Below are positions 53,911 through 63,430 of a stretch of DNA of 64,000 nt, piece by piece. How positions within the stretch are numbered: position 1 is the stretch's first letter; every line of letters starts with the position of its first letter. The notes beneath the pieces are model-generated. The model saw nothing but the letters and a program-made list of their open reading frames with translations. It did not search any database and was not told the origin of the DNA. The translations under genes were made by a program, and so were the position numbers. This stretch comes from an uncultured Clostridium sp. (GTDB lineage: Bacteria > Bacillota > Clostridia > Lachnospirales > Lachnospiraceae), in NCBI GenBank assembly GCA_900543885.1, contig UQTA01000003.1, forward strand, positions 1 to 64,000. Reading direction: 5' to 3'.

Positions 53911-54552
53911 ATGAGTAATTTCAGGATAAAGACCATGGTGCTTGGAATGGTGAGCACAAACTGCTATCTGGTTTACAATGATGACACCAAAGAAGGTGTA
54001 GTAGTAGATCCGGCAGATAACGGGGCTTATATTTTAAACAAATGCAATGAACTGGGGGTAACGCCAGTGGCGATCCTTCTGACACATGGCCATTTTGACC
54101 ATATTATCGGATTGCCGGAAGTAAAGAGAGCATTTCACATTCCTGTGTATGCCTCTGAGACAGAAGATGCCATGCTGGCAGACACTTCCTTAAACCTTTC
54201 CTGCCATCTGCCGGGCAAACAGACCAGCTTCCATGCAGATGTTCTGGTTCATGACGGAGATGAGCTGGATCTTCTGGGATATAAATGGAAAGTGATCGCA
54301 ACACCCGGACACACAGCAGGATCTGTCAGCTACTATATTCCGGAGGAAGAAGTACTTCTTTCCGGAGATACGCTGTTTTATGAGTCTTATGGCCGTACAG
54401 ACCTGGCTACAGGCAGCAGCAGTGATATTGCAGATTCCCTTTTAAATAAATTATTTGTGCTTCCAGACGATACTATGGTCTATCCGGGACATGGAGATCC
54501 TACGACCATTGGTTATGAAAAAGAACACAATCCTATTCCATATTACAGATAA
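53911..54552 (+). CDS. MBL-fold metallohydrolase (glyoxalase II-like)
   Basis: 213 residues from the ATG at 53911 (AAGGAG just ahead). Metal motif LTHGHFDHIIG, then ATPGHTAGS, LLSGDTLFYESYGRTDLA and VYPGHGDPT. This is the short YcbL-like type often found between rel and hemZ in Clostridia. Substrate unknown; may act on thioesters such as hydroxyacyl-glutathione analogues. Confidence 0.93.
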   Translation: MSNFRIKTMVLGMVSTNCYLVYNDDTKEGVVVDPADNGAYILNKCNELGVTPVAILLTHGHFDHIIGLPEVKRAFHIPVYASETEDAMLADTSLNLSCHLPGKQTSFHADVLVHDGDELDLLGYKWKVIATPGHTAGSVSYYIPEEEVLLSGDTLFYESYGRTDLATGSSSDIADSLLNKLFVLPDDTMVYPGHGDPTTIGYEKEHNPIPYYR

Positions 54553-54605
54553 AAGCGTTAGACTACGCCAGTCTGTTATGATCACGGACAGAAAGCAGGA
54601 AGAAA

Positions 54606-56126
54606 ATGATCGGATTATTAATACAGGATAATGCGTATGAACAGGACATCAGAGAACTTCTGATGTCTTTTTATCCGGGTGAGACATATGCCCATGAAGT
54701 AAAAGAAGATGTAGATTTTTATGTACAGACCCAATTGGAGAATGGGGAAGCATCTATTGGGATCTGGGAAAAACCAGAAGAAAAGGAAATGAAAGAAGCC
54801 GGAGAGAAAGAAGCAGATAAATCTGCGTTGAAAATGTCCGCCCCGGAAGGACTGAAGGACTGGAATCTTTCCTGCTTTTCCTGGGGAAAAGCAGACCTTT
54901 CAGACCATTCTGCCACCAAAAATGTAATAAAGAAATTGTTTTATCAAATGCTGGTGAAACGTACCGGACACGAACTCCCGTGGGGTTCTCTTACCGGTAT
55001 CCGTCCTACAAAGATCGCGTTAAGCCGTCTGGAAGCAGGATGGAAGGAAGAAGAGATCCGTTCTTTTATGAAGGAAACTTATATGACCAGCGACGAGAAA
55101 ATCGATTTAAGCATTGAGATCGCTGCAAGAGAGAAACGTCTGATGGAGCCGGTTGATTATAACAGAGGCTACAGTCTGTATGTAGGCATCCCATTCTGTC
55201 CTACTACCTGTCTGTATTGCTCCTTTACATCTTATCCCATCAGCAAGTGGAAAGGCCGTACCGGGCTGTATCTGGAAGCTTTGTTTAAAGAGCTGGAATA
55301 CACTGCAGAGAAGATGAAGGGAAGGCCTCTTGATACTATTTATTTTGGAGGCGGTACACCAACCTCCCTTCCGGCAGAGGATATTGACGCTATTTTGTGC
55401 AAGCTGGAGCAGCTGTTTGATACAAAAAATGTGTTGGAATTTACAGTAGAAGCAGGACGCCCGGACAGTATTACAGAAGAAAAATTAAAAGTTCTGGCTT
55501 CCCATGGCATCAGCCGTATTTCCATTAACCCGCAGACTATGAATCAGAAGACCTTAGATCTGATCGGACGCCGCCATACCGTAGAAAATGTAAAAGAAAA
55601 GTTTCATATGGCGCGGGAACTGGGATTTGATAACATCAATATGGATCTGATCATGGGACTTCCGGAAGAAAATCTGGATGATGTGAAGCATACATTAGAG
55701 GAAATCGAAGCTTTAAGACCGGATTCTTTAACCGTCCATTCCCTGGCCATCAAACGCGCGGCCAGACTGAATATGTTCAAGGAAGAATACGGTGACTTAA
55801 AGATCAGCAATACACCGGAGATGATCGCTTTAAGTGAAGCCTGTGCCCGCAGGATGGGCATGGAGCCATACTATCTCTACCGCCAGAAAAATATGGCAGG
55901 CAACTTTGAAAATGTAGGATATTCCCTTCCTGGAAAGGCATGCCTTTACAATATTTTAATTATGGAGGAGCTCGCTACGATCGTTGCCTGTGGTGCCGGA
56001 ACGACTACAAAAGTGGTATTCCCATCAGAAAACCGCAGAGAGCGTTGTGAAAATGTAAAGGAAGTAGAGCAGTATATAAACCGCGTGGATGAGATGATCG
56101 GGCGGAAAGAGAAGATTTTGAATTAA
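54606..56126 (+). CDS. hemZ: Radical SAM coproporphyrinogen dehydrogenase-like HemZ
   Basis: 506 residues, usual HemZ length. A HemZ-specific N-terminal region (about 1-190), then the radical SAM core with YVGIPFCPTTCLYCSFTSYP (CxxxCxxC cluster), TIYFGGGTPTSLPAEDI and INPQTMNQKTLDLIGRRHT. Probably acts in anaerobic haem or porphyrin chemistry, although a full haem pathway is rare in this group, so its true role may differ. Follows the MBL gene by 53 bases. Confidence 0.92.
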   Translation: MIGLLIQDNAYEQDIRELLMSFYPGETYAHEVKEDVDFYVQTQLENGEASIGIWEKPEEKEMKEAGEKEADKSALKMSAPEGLKDWNLSCFSWGKADLSDHSATKNVIKKLFYQMLVKRTGHELPWGSLTGIRPTKIALSRLEAGWKEEEIRSFMKETYMTSDEKIDLSIEIAAREKRLMEPVDYNRGYSLYVGIPFCPTTCLYCSFTSYPISKWKGRTGLYLEALFKELEYTAEKMKGRPLDTIYFGGGTPTSLPAEDIDAILCKLEQLFDTKNVLEFTVEAGRPDSITEEKLKVLASHGISRISINPQTMNQKTLDLIGRRHTVENVKEKFHMARELGFDNINMDLIMGLPEENLDDVKHTLEEIEALRPDSLTVHSLAIKRAARLNMFKEEYGDLKISNTPEMIALSEACARRMGMEPYYLYRQKNMAGNFENVGYSLPGKACLYNILIMEELATIVACGAGTTTKVVFPSENRRERCENVKEVEQYINRVDEMIGRKEKILN

Positions 56127-56164
56127 GTAAGAGAGGATTTCTCTTTTGCGAAAAAATGTTTTAA

Positions 56165-56206
56165 AGAACAAATCTGTTGAGCAATAGACAGGTTTGTTCT
56201 TTTTTT
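56165..56206 (+). terminator. Intrinsic terminator after hemZ
   Basis: AGAACAAATCTGT (56165-56177) pairs with ACAGGTTTGTTCT (56188-56200), 13 pairs including one G-U, followed by TTTTTT. Ends the apt-rel-MBL-hemZ transcript. Confidence 0.92.
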
Positions 56207-56345
56207 ATGTACATAAATGGAAAATCAAAACCTAGCCCCACTATTTCAAAATTCAGACTCATTGTGATGGATATATTAATATTGTATAATTTAAATCACA
56301 AAAGTAGTAAAAAACTGTATAAAACAACGAAGAGGAGGATTACTT

Positions 56346-57449
56346 ATGAAACGAATTGCATACTTTTTGACAGTGGGAGCATTAGCAGCTGCAATGCTGG
56401 CTGGTTGTTCAACTTCTAACCAGAAGACAGAGGAAACTACTGCAGCACCAGCACAGGCAGAAAGTGCAGCACCGGCTGAAAGCAAAGCTGAGACAGAAAG
56501 TACTTCAGAGGAGGCAAAAGGGGAAGCTTCCGGTGAGTACACTGTAAAGCCAAGACAGATCACAGATCACAAGGTAAAACTGGGATTGATTCCGGTTGCT
56601 ATGAATACTTCTTACACCATGACCATTAACGGCGCTAAGAAGCAGATCGCAGAGAATGGTGACCAGATCGAACTGATCGTGCAGGCTCCTTCCAGCAATG
56701 CAAGTACAATTACAGAACAGGGAAATATTATGGAGACGATGATTCAGCAGGGTGTAGATGCTATTGCACTGGCAACAGAGTCTGATGAATCCATGCTTCC
56801 ATATTTAAGAGAGGCAGCAGAAGCTGATATTCCAGTATTTTTATTTAATATGACTGAAATCAATGACCAGAATATTTATTACGTATCCAGTATCGGATAT
56901 GACCAGGAAAAGGCTGGTTATGACATTGGAAAGTGGATCAATGACAATCTGGGTGATCAGCCTCAGAAGATTGCAGTTCTGGAAGGTTATGCAGGTATTG
57001 TAAATACAAAACGTATGGATGGATTTAAGAGTGCCATTGCAGATAATTCTAACCTGGAGATCGTAGCTTCTCAGACTGCAGACTGGACTCGTGAAAAAGG
57101 CCAGAGCGTAACCGAAAGTATTTTAACCGCAAATCCAGATGTAACTATTTTATATGCGCCTTATGATGAAATGGCTCTGGGTGGCCTGACAGTTGTAAAA
57201 GAAAGAAACCTGTTAGACCAGATCTCTGTTGTTGGTTATGGCTGTACAAAAGATGGTGTAGCAGCGATTGAAGCAGATGAAATGGCAGCTACTATTGATG
57301 TTGGTGAGTATGGAACTGGTTTTGATATTGTAAATGCTGTTACCGATTTCTGTATCAATGGAAAAGATGTAGAAAAGGTTATCAATCGTCCATCTAAGGT
57401 TTATGATAAGACTAATTTAGATGAATTAGACAGAGTGATTTTTGAATAA
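56346..57449 (+). CDS. Sugar ABC substrate-binding lipoprotein (RbsB-like)
   Basis: 367 residues. Signal with lipobox LAGC, a Glu/Ala/Ser linker to about 60, then a two-lobed periplasmic-binding fold: KLGLIPVAMNTSYTMTINGA, ETMIQQGVDAIALATESDES, GQSVTESILTANPDVTILYA, all of the ribose/galactose class. RBS GAGGAGGATT. First gene of the sugar ABC operon. The sugar is unknown. The unusual opening VAMNTSYTM differs from RbsB. Confidence 0.93.
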   Translation: MKRIAYFLTVGALAAAMLAGCSTSNQKTEETTAAPAQAESAAPAESKAETESTSEEAKGEASGEYTVKPRQITDHKVKLGLIPVAMNTSYTMTINGAKKQIAENGDQIELIVQAPSSNASTITEQGNIMETMIQQGVDAIALATESDESMLPYLREAAEADIPVFLFNMTEINDQNIYYVSSIGYDQEKAGYDIGKWINDNLGDQPQKIAVLEGYAGIVNTKRMDGFKSAIADNSNLEIVASQTADWTREKGQSVTESILTANPDVTILYAPYDEMALGGLTVVKERNLLDQISVVGYGCTKDGVAAIEADEMAATIDVGEYGTGFDIVNAVTDFCINGKDVEKVINRPSKVYDKTNLDELDRVIFE

Positions 57450-57476
57450 TATTTAAGCTTTACATTGAGAAAATAC

Positions 57477-57500
57477 GGGGGCTGTCAGTCGGCAGTCCCC
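57477..57500 (+). other. Intercistronic hairpin after the binding-protein gene
   Basis: GGGGGCTGTC (57477-57486) pairs with GGCAGTCCCC (57491-57500) with two G-U pairs, a 10-pair stem and AGTC loop. No T run follows. Such hairpins between a binding-protein gene and the rest often protect the upstream message and keep its level high. Confidence 0.65.
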
Positions 57501-57535
57501 GGAAATTCTCATAAACAGAGAGAGGATACGGGAAA

Positions 57536-58360
57536 ATGGCAAATCGAAAAATGTATGTAATAAGCGGCGGAATGATCATGTGTGATTTAAGTAACATGGT
57601 ATGTATGCCTGTAATGGGAAATGCAAAACAGCATGAAGTGACCAGCATCTGGGCGTATTCTCCGGTTACCTGCATGCTGATCGAAAATGAAGAGGGACTG
57701 ATCTTATTTGATACAGGCTGCCATCCAGAAGCAATGACAAGCCGTTGGAATGAAGAAAACAAGCTGAGGACGCCTGTTACCATTGGGGAAAATGAAGGGG
57801 TGCTGTCTGCACTGAAAATGCTGGGATATCAGTGTTCGGATGTACGTTATGTAGTACTTTCCCATTTACATGAAGATCATGCCGGATGTCTGGAATTTTT
57901 CCCGAATGCCCAGGTATATGTAAGTGACAGAGAATTGACCCAGACTCTGAGGTCCTATGCCTTGGGAGGAGATATGGGCGGCTACATCCGCAATGATATT
58001 ACACAATGGCTGCGTCAGGGCGTAAAATGGAATCTGGTTTCAGATGAAGAAGATGAGGAAGATTTGGCAGAAGGAATAAAGATCTTGAACTTTGGACCGG
58101 GTCATACATTTGGCATGATGGGGCTGTTGGCGACATTAAAAGATAGCGGAAATTATATTTTAGCGTCAGATTGTGTAAATACAGGAAGAAATTATGGGCC
58201 GCCTATTCAATTCCCGGGTTTGGCCTATGATACCATTGGTTATAAGAAAACGGTGGAAAGGATTCACCGGCTGGAAAAGAAATATAATGCAAAAGTTTTA
58301 TTTGGACATGATATCGATCAGTATCGGACTTTAAGATTTGTGCCGGAGTATTATTCTTAG
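57536..58360 (+). CDS. MBL-fold hydrolase of the N-acyl-homoserine-lactonase type
   Basis: 274 residues. Metal motif LSHLHEDHAGCLEFF (HxHxDH), NFGPGHTFGMMG and the third-site GHDIDQY; LILFDTGCHPEAM near the start. This is the AiiA/AttM-like subgroup that opens lactone rings. RBS GAGAGGATACGG before the ATG. It sits between the binding protein and the ATPase of a sugar importer, so a sugar lactone is a more likely substrate than a quorum signal. That is inference. Confidence 0.88.
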   Translation: MANRKMYVISGGMIMCDLSNMVCMPVMGNAKQHEVTSIWAYSPVTCMLIENEEGLILFDTGCHPEAMTSRWNEENKLRTPVTIGENEGVLSALKMLGYQCSDVRYVVLSHLHEDHAGCLEFFPNAQVYVSDRELTQTLRSYALGGDMGGYIRNDITQWLRQGVKWNLVSDEEDEEDLAEGIKILNFGPGHTFGMMGLLATLKDSGNYILASDCVNTGRNYGPPIQFPGLAYDTIGYKKTVERIHRLEKKYNAKVLFGHDIDQYRTLRFVPEYYS

Positions 58361-58375
58361 AGGATGGGTGAAAAT

Positions 58376-59161
58376 ATGGAGAGAGAGATCGTTCTGAGTA
58401 TGCAGAACATATGTAAATCTTTCGGCCCCGTGCAGGTTTTAGAGAATGTAGATCTTCAGCTTGGAAAAGGCGAAGTTATGGGGCTGATCGGGGAAAATGG
58501 AGCAGGAAAATCAACATTGATTAAGATCCTTTGCGGCATTTATCATGCAGACTCAGGTGAGATTATTTTAAATGGAAAAAATGTATCCATTCCTACTGCA
58601 CAGGCAGCAAAAGATTTGGGTATTAGTACAATATATCAGGAACTGAGTATTATTCCGGATTTAAATGCGGTCCAGAATATCTTTTTAAACAGGGAACTGG
58701 CTCCTGGAAACAGTTTGTTTTCAAAACTAAAATATGCGGAAATGAAGGAAAAAGCCAGAAAAGTACTGGAAGAAGAGTTAAAAGTCCAGATGGATCTGGA
58801 TATTCCTTTGAAATATGTACCTCTGGCTCAGAAACAGATGGTGGAAATCGCCAGAACGGTATATGCAAATGGCCAGATCGTTATCATGGATGAGCCTACA
58901 GCAGCTCTTCAGGCAGAAGAACGGGATAAGCTTTTTTCTGTTATACGTGGATTGAAGGAAAAGGGACATTCTATTATCTTTATTTCACACCATCTGGATG
59001 AACTGATGGAAATCTGTGATTTCCTCACAGTTTTAAGAGATGGCCGGAAAGTAGATGAAGGACCGGTAGGAGAGTTTTCTATTGATCGTATTATTTCTGA
59101 TATGGTAGGAAAAGAATTAAAAAATAAATATCCTAAAAAGATGTTCCAATCGGAGATGTGA
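58376..59161 (+). CDS. Sugar ABC ATPase, first half (RbsA-like, split gene)
   Basis: 261 residues. First ATPase cassette of an RbsA/MglA-type tandem protein: Walker A GLIGENGAGKSTLIKILCGI, LAQKQMVEIARTVYANGQIV in place of LSGGQ, Walker B VIMDEPTAALQAEE. RbsA proteins are about 500 residues with two cassettes; here the frame ends at a TGA (59159-59161) just past the linker KYPKK. Reading one base back after AAAAAG at 59134-59140 gives DVPIGDVIMKVDGLSDGKAF, the normal linker, leading into the second half. ATG 58376 chosen, with a possible earlier ATG at 58364. Confidence 0.88.
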   Translation: MEREIVLSMQNICKSFGPVQVLENVDLQLGKGEVMGLIGENGAGKSTLIKILCGIYHADSGEIILNGKNVSIPTAQAAKDLGISTIYQELSIIPDLNAVQNIFLNRELAPGNSLFSKLKYAEMKEKARKVLEEELKVQMDLDIPLKYVPLAQKQMVEIARTVYANGQIVIMDEPTAALQAEERDKLFSVIRGLKEKGHSIIFISHHLDELMEICDFLTVLRDGRKVDEGPVGEFSIDRIISDMVGKELKNKYPKKMFQSEM

Positions 59162-59163
59162 TC

Positions 59164-59868
59164 ATGAAGGTTGATGGGCTTTCCGATGGAAAAGCATTTT
59201 CTGATGTGTCCTTTGAACTGCATCGGGGAGAAATCCTGGGAATTGCCGGACTGGAAGGCTGTGGGAAAAATGAGGTTATACGCGCTATTTTTGGAAAAAA
59301 CCATTATAGTTCCGGTACCATTGAAATCAACCATAAAACATATCCCAACCGCATCCATTCTGCTATGGAACGGGGAATTGCGTTTGTACCTGCAGAACGG
59401 AAAGTAGAAGGATTATTTTTAAAGCAGGATATTGCCTGGAATACTACCATTGCTTCTTTGAAACGGATTTGCAAAATGAATACACTATCCAAAAAAGAGG
59501 AAATGAAGCGGACAGAACTTTATATACAACAGCTGCATACAAAGACGAATGGTCCAAAACAAAATGTTTCAGCCTTAAGTGGCGGAAATCAGCAGAAAGT
59601 CATGTTATCCAGATGGATCATGACAGAGGCAGATGTGTTTCTTCTGGAAGAGCCTACCCGTGGTATTGATGTAGGCGCAAAAACAGAGGTATATGAGGCT
59701 ATTGGTGATTGCGTAAAGAACCAAAAAGGTGTTGTGGTAGTATCTTCTGAAGAGGAAGAAGTATTAGGTATATGTGATCGCGTCATTGTTATGAAGAATG
59801 GTCGTATTGCGGCAATTTTAAATGCAAAAACGGCCACAACAGAAGAAATCAAGCATTATGCGGTATAG
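59164..59868 (+). CDS. Sugar ABC ATPase, second half (RbsA-like, split gene)
   Basis: About 234 residues. Second RbsA cassette: degenerate Walker A GIAGLEGCGKNEVIRAIFG, signature LSGGNQQKVMLSRWI, Walker B VFLLEEPTRGIDVGA, all normal for the C-terminal half. It lies in the -1 frame relative to the first half. It may start by itself at the ATG at 59164 with GGAG eight bases ahead (a GTG at 59158 is too close), or be made by frameshifting at the AAAAAG run. A stop (TAA) lies immediately upstream of the run in this frame. Confidence 0.87.
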   Translation: MKVDGLSDGKAFSDVSFELHRGEILGIAGLEGCGKNEVIRAIFGKNHYSSGTIEINHKTYPNRIHSAMERGIAFVPAERKVEGLFLKQDIAWNTTIASLKRICKMNTLSKKEEMKRTELYIQQLHTKTNGPKQNVSALSGGNQQKVMLSRWIMTEADVFLLEEPTRGIDVGAKTEVYEAIGDCVKNQKGVVVVSSEEEEVLGICDRVIVMKNGRIAAILNAKTATTEEIKHYAV

Positions 59869-59915
59869 ATGGATCAAAGAGGTTGTATACAATGGTATAG
59901 AAGGGGAGAAAAAGA

Positions 59916-60872
59916 ATGGATAACAAAGATATTTTGAAGAAGATCAAGAACATAGATGGGATAGGTATTATATTTGTATATATTGCTGTATTTGCAGCGC
60001 TGAGCATTGCATGCCCAAATTTCCTGAAATTTTCAAATATCATGGTAGGTATCCGCCAGGCAGTGTATACTGCTATTGTAGGTTTTGCAATGACGTTTGT
60101 AATCTCTATGGGTGGCATTGATTTGTCTGTTGGTTCTACAGTAGGTATTGCCGGAATGATCCTGGCAGCTATGATCTTAAATGGACAAAATATTTATCTT
60201 GCGATCCTGGTGGTTATTCTGGTAGGCGCCCTTATTGGATTTGTGAATGGTATTTTGGTAACAAAGCTGAGAATGGCATATTTTATTGCGACACTTGGAA
60301 CTATGAGTATATTAAGAGGATTGATCTATGTGTATACAGAAGGAATTCCTCTGTACGGCTTAAAATATCCAGAAATCAAAGTATGGGGTCAGGGATATAT
60401 TGGAATGATCCCGGTGCCGATCATTCTTACGGTTATTATTTTTGCTGTCAGTGCTTATCTGTTTTACAAGACGAAATTTGGACGTTACACAGTGTCAATC
60501 GGAAGCAATGAAGAAGCAGCAAAACTGGTAGGCATCAATGTCGACAAGATTAAAATTTTAGTTTTTGTACTTAGCGGTGTATTTTGTGCCATTGCAGGCA
60601 TTATCTTAGCTTCACGAAGCGAGGCAGCGATCCCTACAGCAGGAAATGCCTATGAAATGGATGCGATTGCAGCAACTGTTATCGGCGGAACCAGTATGTC
60701 CGGTGGAAAAGGAAATATGTTTGGAACTGCTTTGGGAGCAATCCTGATGGCAACTATTAAAAATGGTCTGAGCCTGTTAAATGTCAACACCTTCTGGCAT
60801 CAGGTGGTTATTGGTCTGTTTATTCTGTTTGCAGTAGCGTTAGACGGATTTGCAGCAAAGAAGGCAAATTAA
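59916..60872 (+). CDS. Sugar ABC permease (RbsC-like)
   Basis: 318 residues, about nine helices. GFAMTFVISMGGIDLSVGS, VNGILVTKLRMAYFIATLGT and the signature AAKLVGINVDKIKILVFVLSG are typical of RbsC/MglC. RBS AAGGGGAGAAAA before the ATG. Forms the channel with the split ATPase. One permease gene, so a homodimer. Confidence 0.95.
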   Translation: MDNKDILKKIKNIDGIGIIFVYIAVFAALSIACPNFLKFSNIMVGIRQAVYTAIVGFAMTFVISMGGIDLSVGSTVGIAGMILAAMILNGQNIYLAILVVILVGALIGFVNGILVTKLRMAYFIATLGTMSILRGLIYVYTEGIPLYGLKYPEIKVWGQGYIGMIPVPIILTVIIFAVSAYLFYKTKFGRYTVSIGSNEEAAKLVGINVDKIKILVFVLSGVFCAIAGIILASRSEAAIPTAGNAYEMDAIAATVIGGTSMSGGKGNMFGTALGAILMATIKNGLSLLNVNTFWHQVVIGLFILFAVALDGFAAKKAN

Positions 60873-60890
60873 AGAAGTGATAAACGAAAA

Positions 60891-62492
60891 ATGAAATTAA
60901 AAGTATTAATTGCAGATGATGAGATAAGCATCAGGCAGCTGATAAAAAAACTGATCGATCCGTCTGCTCCTGTCCAGATATTGGATGAGGCTGCAGACGG
61001 AAACACAGCTTATGAAATGATCCAGGAGAAAAAGCCAGACATTGTGATAACAGATATCAGAATGCCTGGCTTAAATGGCGTTGAGCTGATGCGAAAGACA
61101 AGAGAAAATGGGATTCAGGTAGAATTCATCTTAGTTAGCGGATATAGAGATTTTGAATATGCCCGCAGTGCTGTTCAGCTGGGTGCGCTGGATTATCTTT
61201 TAAAACCTATCAATAAAGAAGAGTTAAACCGTGTATTGGAAAAAGCCTGGAAAGCGCAGGAACGTTCAGAGACTATGCGGAAACAGTTGGAAAATGTAGA
61301 AGAAAAGCTGGCAAAAAATCAGAAGATATTGCGTCGGGAATTTATGATGCGCTACATTTCTTATGCAGAACATGGAGATGTACCAAAGGAAATTGATCAT
61401 TACAGAAATGGATTTTTACCGGAAGCTGGCTGCTACACTGTATTTTTAATGAAGATAGATACGGATCAGACGGGGATAGAAAATCCTGAACGCCAAAGAA
61501 GATTGGAAGATCTGTCGGAAAACTATATCCGTGAGATATGCAGAGTGTGCAGGGAGACAGAAAGTTTTTGTACAGGAACTAATTTATATATCCTGCTTAA
61601 TACAGAAAATGAAGATGTTTTAAAAACATTGGCAAATGTTTTAAGACTTAGGTTAAAAGAAGAAGCATCTTCCATGTGGCCATTTAGCCTTACAATTTCC
61701 ATTGGGACTACAGAAACGACTCTTGAAAAAATAGGTGACAGCTTTGCTGCAGCTTATTATATGATCTGGGAGAGAGTACGCAAGAGAATGGGAGAAGTGA
61801 TCGTAAGTAATCTGCAGATATTAAAAACGGAAAAAATTCCAATGCTTACCGAGGAAGTGACCCAGAAGATAGAGAAAAGTATAAGCGCTTTTCATGTTGC
61901 GCAGCTGCAGCAGATCCTGGAAGATGAGATAAAAATCTGGAAAGATCAGAGGATGTTTGTTTATGACCTGGTAAAATCTATGGAGCAGGTTATGGAGATC
62001 TGTGTTCGGGAATGTGAAAAATATGAGACAGAAGAGAATTTTCAAAAGATATTAAAAGAAACAGTCGGACAAATGGAAAATAGTACTACTCTGGAAGGAT
62101 TAGAAGGTATATGCGTTAATTTTTGCTGTAGTTTATTGGAAAAATGTATCTGTCAGAGAAAAAACGGTGTGGGAAGAGCTGTAAAACAGATTCAGGATTA
62201 TTTGGAAGAACATTATACAGAAGAGGCCAATCTGGAAAAAATCGCGGAAAAAATAGAATTGACCAGTGCCTATATCAGTACTATCTTTAAAAAAGAAACA
62301 GGAATGACCATTACGAATTATCTGATCAAAATACGTCTGGAAAAAGCAAAACAAATGATTCGTGATACGAATATGACGATTACAGAAATCGCCTATGCTG
62401 TAGGATATGTAGATACCAGGTATTTCAGTAAACTGTTTATTAAAAATGTAGGCATTAAACCGGTAGAGTACAGAAAGTTTTACACAAAATGA
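60891..62492 (+). CDS. YesN-type response regulator (REC + AraC HTH)
   Basis: 533 residues. Receiver with D9/D10, phospho-acceptor D55 in VITDIRMPG and Lys in DYLLKPINKEEL; middle region with coiled coil at about 115-150; C-terminal AraC HTH pair NLEKIAEKIELTSAYISTIF and TITEIAYAVGYVDTRYFSKL. The end overlaps the kinase gene by 4 bases. Probably controls the sugar ABC operon. 18 bases after the permease gene. Confidence 0.94.
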   Translation: MKLKVLIADDEISIRQLIKKLIDPSAPVQILDEAADGNTAYEMIQEKKPDIVITDIRMPGLNGVELMRKTRENGIQVEFILVSGYRDFEYARSAVQLGALDYLLKPINKEELNRVLEKAWKAQERSETMRKQLENVEEKLAKNQKILRREFMMRYISYAEHGDVPKEIDHYRNGFLPEAGCYTVFLMKIDTDQTGIENPERQRRLEDLSENYIREICRVCRETESFCTGTNLYILLNTENEDVLKTLANVLRLRLKEEASSMWPFSLTISIGTTETTLEKIGDSFAAAYYMIWERVRKRMGEVIVSNLQILKTEKIPMLTEEVTQKIEKSISAFHVAQLQQILEDEIKIWKDQRMFVYDLVKSMEQVMEICVRECEKYETEENFQKILKETVGQMENSTTLEGLEGICVNFCCSLLEKCICQRKNGVGRAVKQIQDYLEEHYTEEANLEKIAEKIELTSAYISTIFKKETGMTITNYLIKIRLEKAKQMIRDTNMTITEIAYAVGYVDTRYFSKLFIKNVGIKPVEYRKFYTK

Positions 62493-63430
62493 GACAGAAG
62501 ATAAAGCAGAAAGCAAAGCTATTAGCAGCTATCAATCTGGCTGTGGGAGCAGCAGGAATGTGCGGAGCGTGGTTTCTATATGGAAACTTAAAAAATGGTA
62601 TTGAAAAAATGGTGATATTGTGTGTGTATTTGGCGGGACTTGTATGGATATGGCTGAAGAGCATACAGATATTTGAAAAGCCGTTTGACCGTTTGATGGA
62701 TGATGCAGATGAAGCTTTTCAGAATAAGTATAAAGCGGAAACTATGAGGACAAAGGCTGAAATGCATGCGCTGCAAAGTCAGATCAATCCCCATTTTTTA
62801 TATAATACATTGGAAAATATACGTGCTACGGCACTGATGCGGGATGCAGAGGATATTGCCGTGCTTACAGAAGCTCTTTCGGCCATGTTTCGCTATAGTA
62901 TCTCAAGTCCGGGAGAAACGGCTGCTGTCAGAGAAGAACTGAAAAATGTGAATAATTATCTGTTGATACAAAAATACCGTTTCCCCGGAAAAATACATTA
63001 TTATGAAGAAATAGAGGATCCGGAAATTTTAGATTACAGGCTCCCGGTATTGACAATACAGCCGATCATAGAAAATGCAGTCAATCATGGAGTAGAAATG
63101 TGTACAGGAGAAGGCTGCATTCGTTTTAAAATGTTTATGACAGATTATCATCTTGTAATGCGGATCAGCGACAATGGCGTGGGAATGGATGAAATTACAT
63201 TAAAAAATCTGAGAGAAAAACTGGATAATTCTCATGGAGAAAGTCGGAAAAATGGAAAAAACACAGGCATCGGACTTTATAATGTAGATCAGAGGCTTAA
63301 ATTTTATTTTGGAAATACTTATGGTTTAAATGTAATGAGTACAAAAAATGTAGGAACTGTTGTGGAGGTCATGCTGCCGTTAAATGAAAACAGAAGTATT
63401 AAGAGCTGTCGGGATATGGGTGGACAGTGA
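62489..63430 (+). CDS. Short YesM-type histidine kinase lacking an outside sensor domain
   Basis: 313 residues. Two helices (about 11-31 and 40-57) with a loop of only about eight residues, no HAMP, then the kinase: phospho-acceptor His102 in LQSQINPHFLYNTLENI, N-box IQPIIENAVNHG, G1 DNGVGMD and G2 NTGIGLYNVDQRL. Usual YesM kinases have 450-600 residues with a 200-300 residue sensor. Its signal must come through the membrane helices or another protein. The next gene, an ATPase-dead ABC protein, overlaps it by 47 bases. Confidence 0.92.
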   Translation: MRQKIKQKAKLLAAINLAVGAAGMCGAWFLYGNLKNGIEKMVILCVYLAGLVWIWLKSIQIFEKPFDRLMDDADEAFQNKYKAETMRTKAEMHALQSQINPHFLYNTLENIRATALMRDAEDIAVLTEALSAMFRYSISSPGETAAVREELKNVNNYLLIQKYRFPGKIHYYEEIEDPEILDYRLPVLTIQPIIENAVNHGVEMCTGEGCIRFKMFMTDYHLVMRISDNGVGMDEITLKNLREKLDNSHGESRKNGKNTGIGLYNVDQRLKFYFGNTYGLNVMSTKNVGTVVEVMLPLNENRSIKSCRDMGGQ

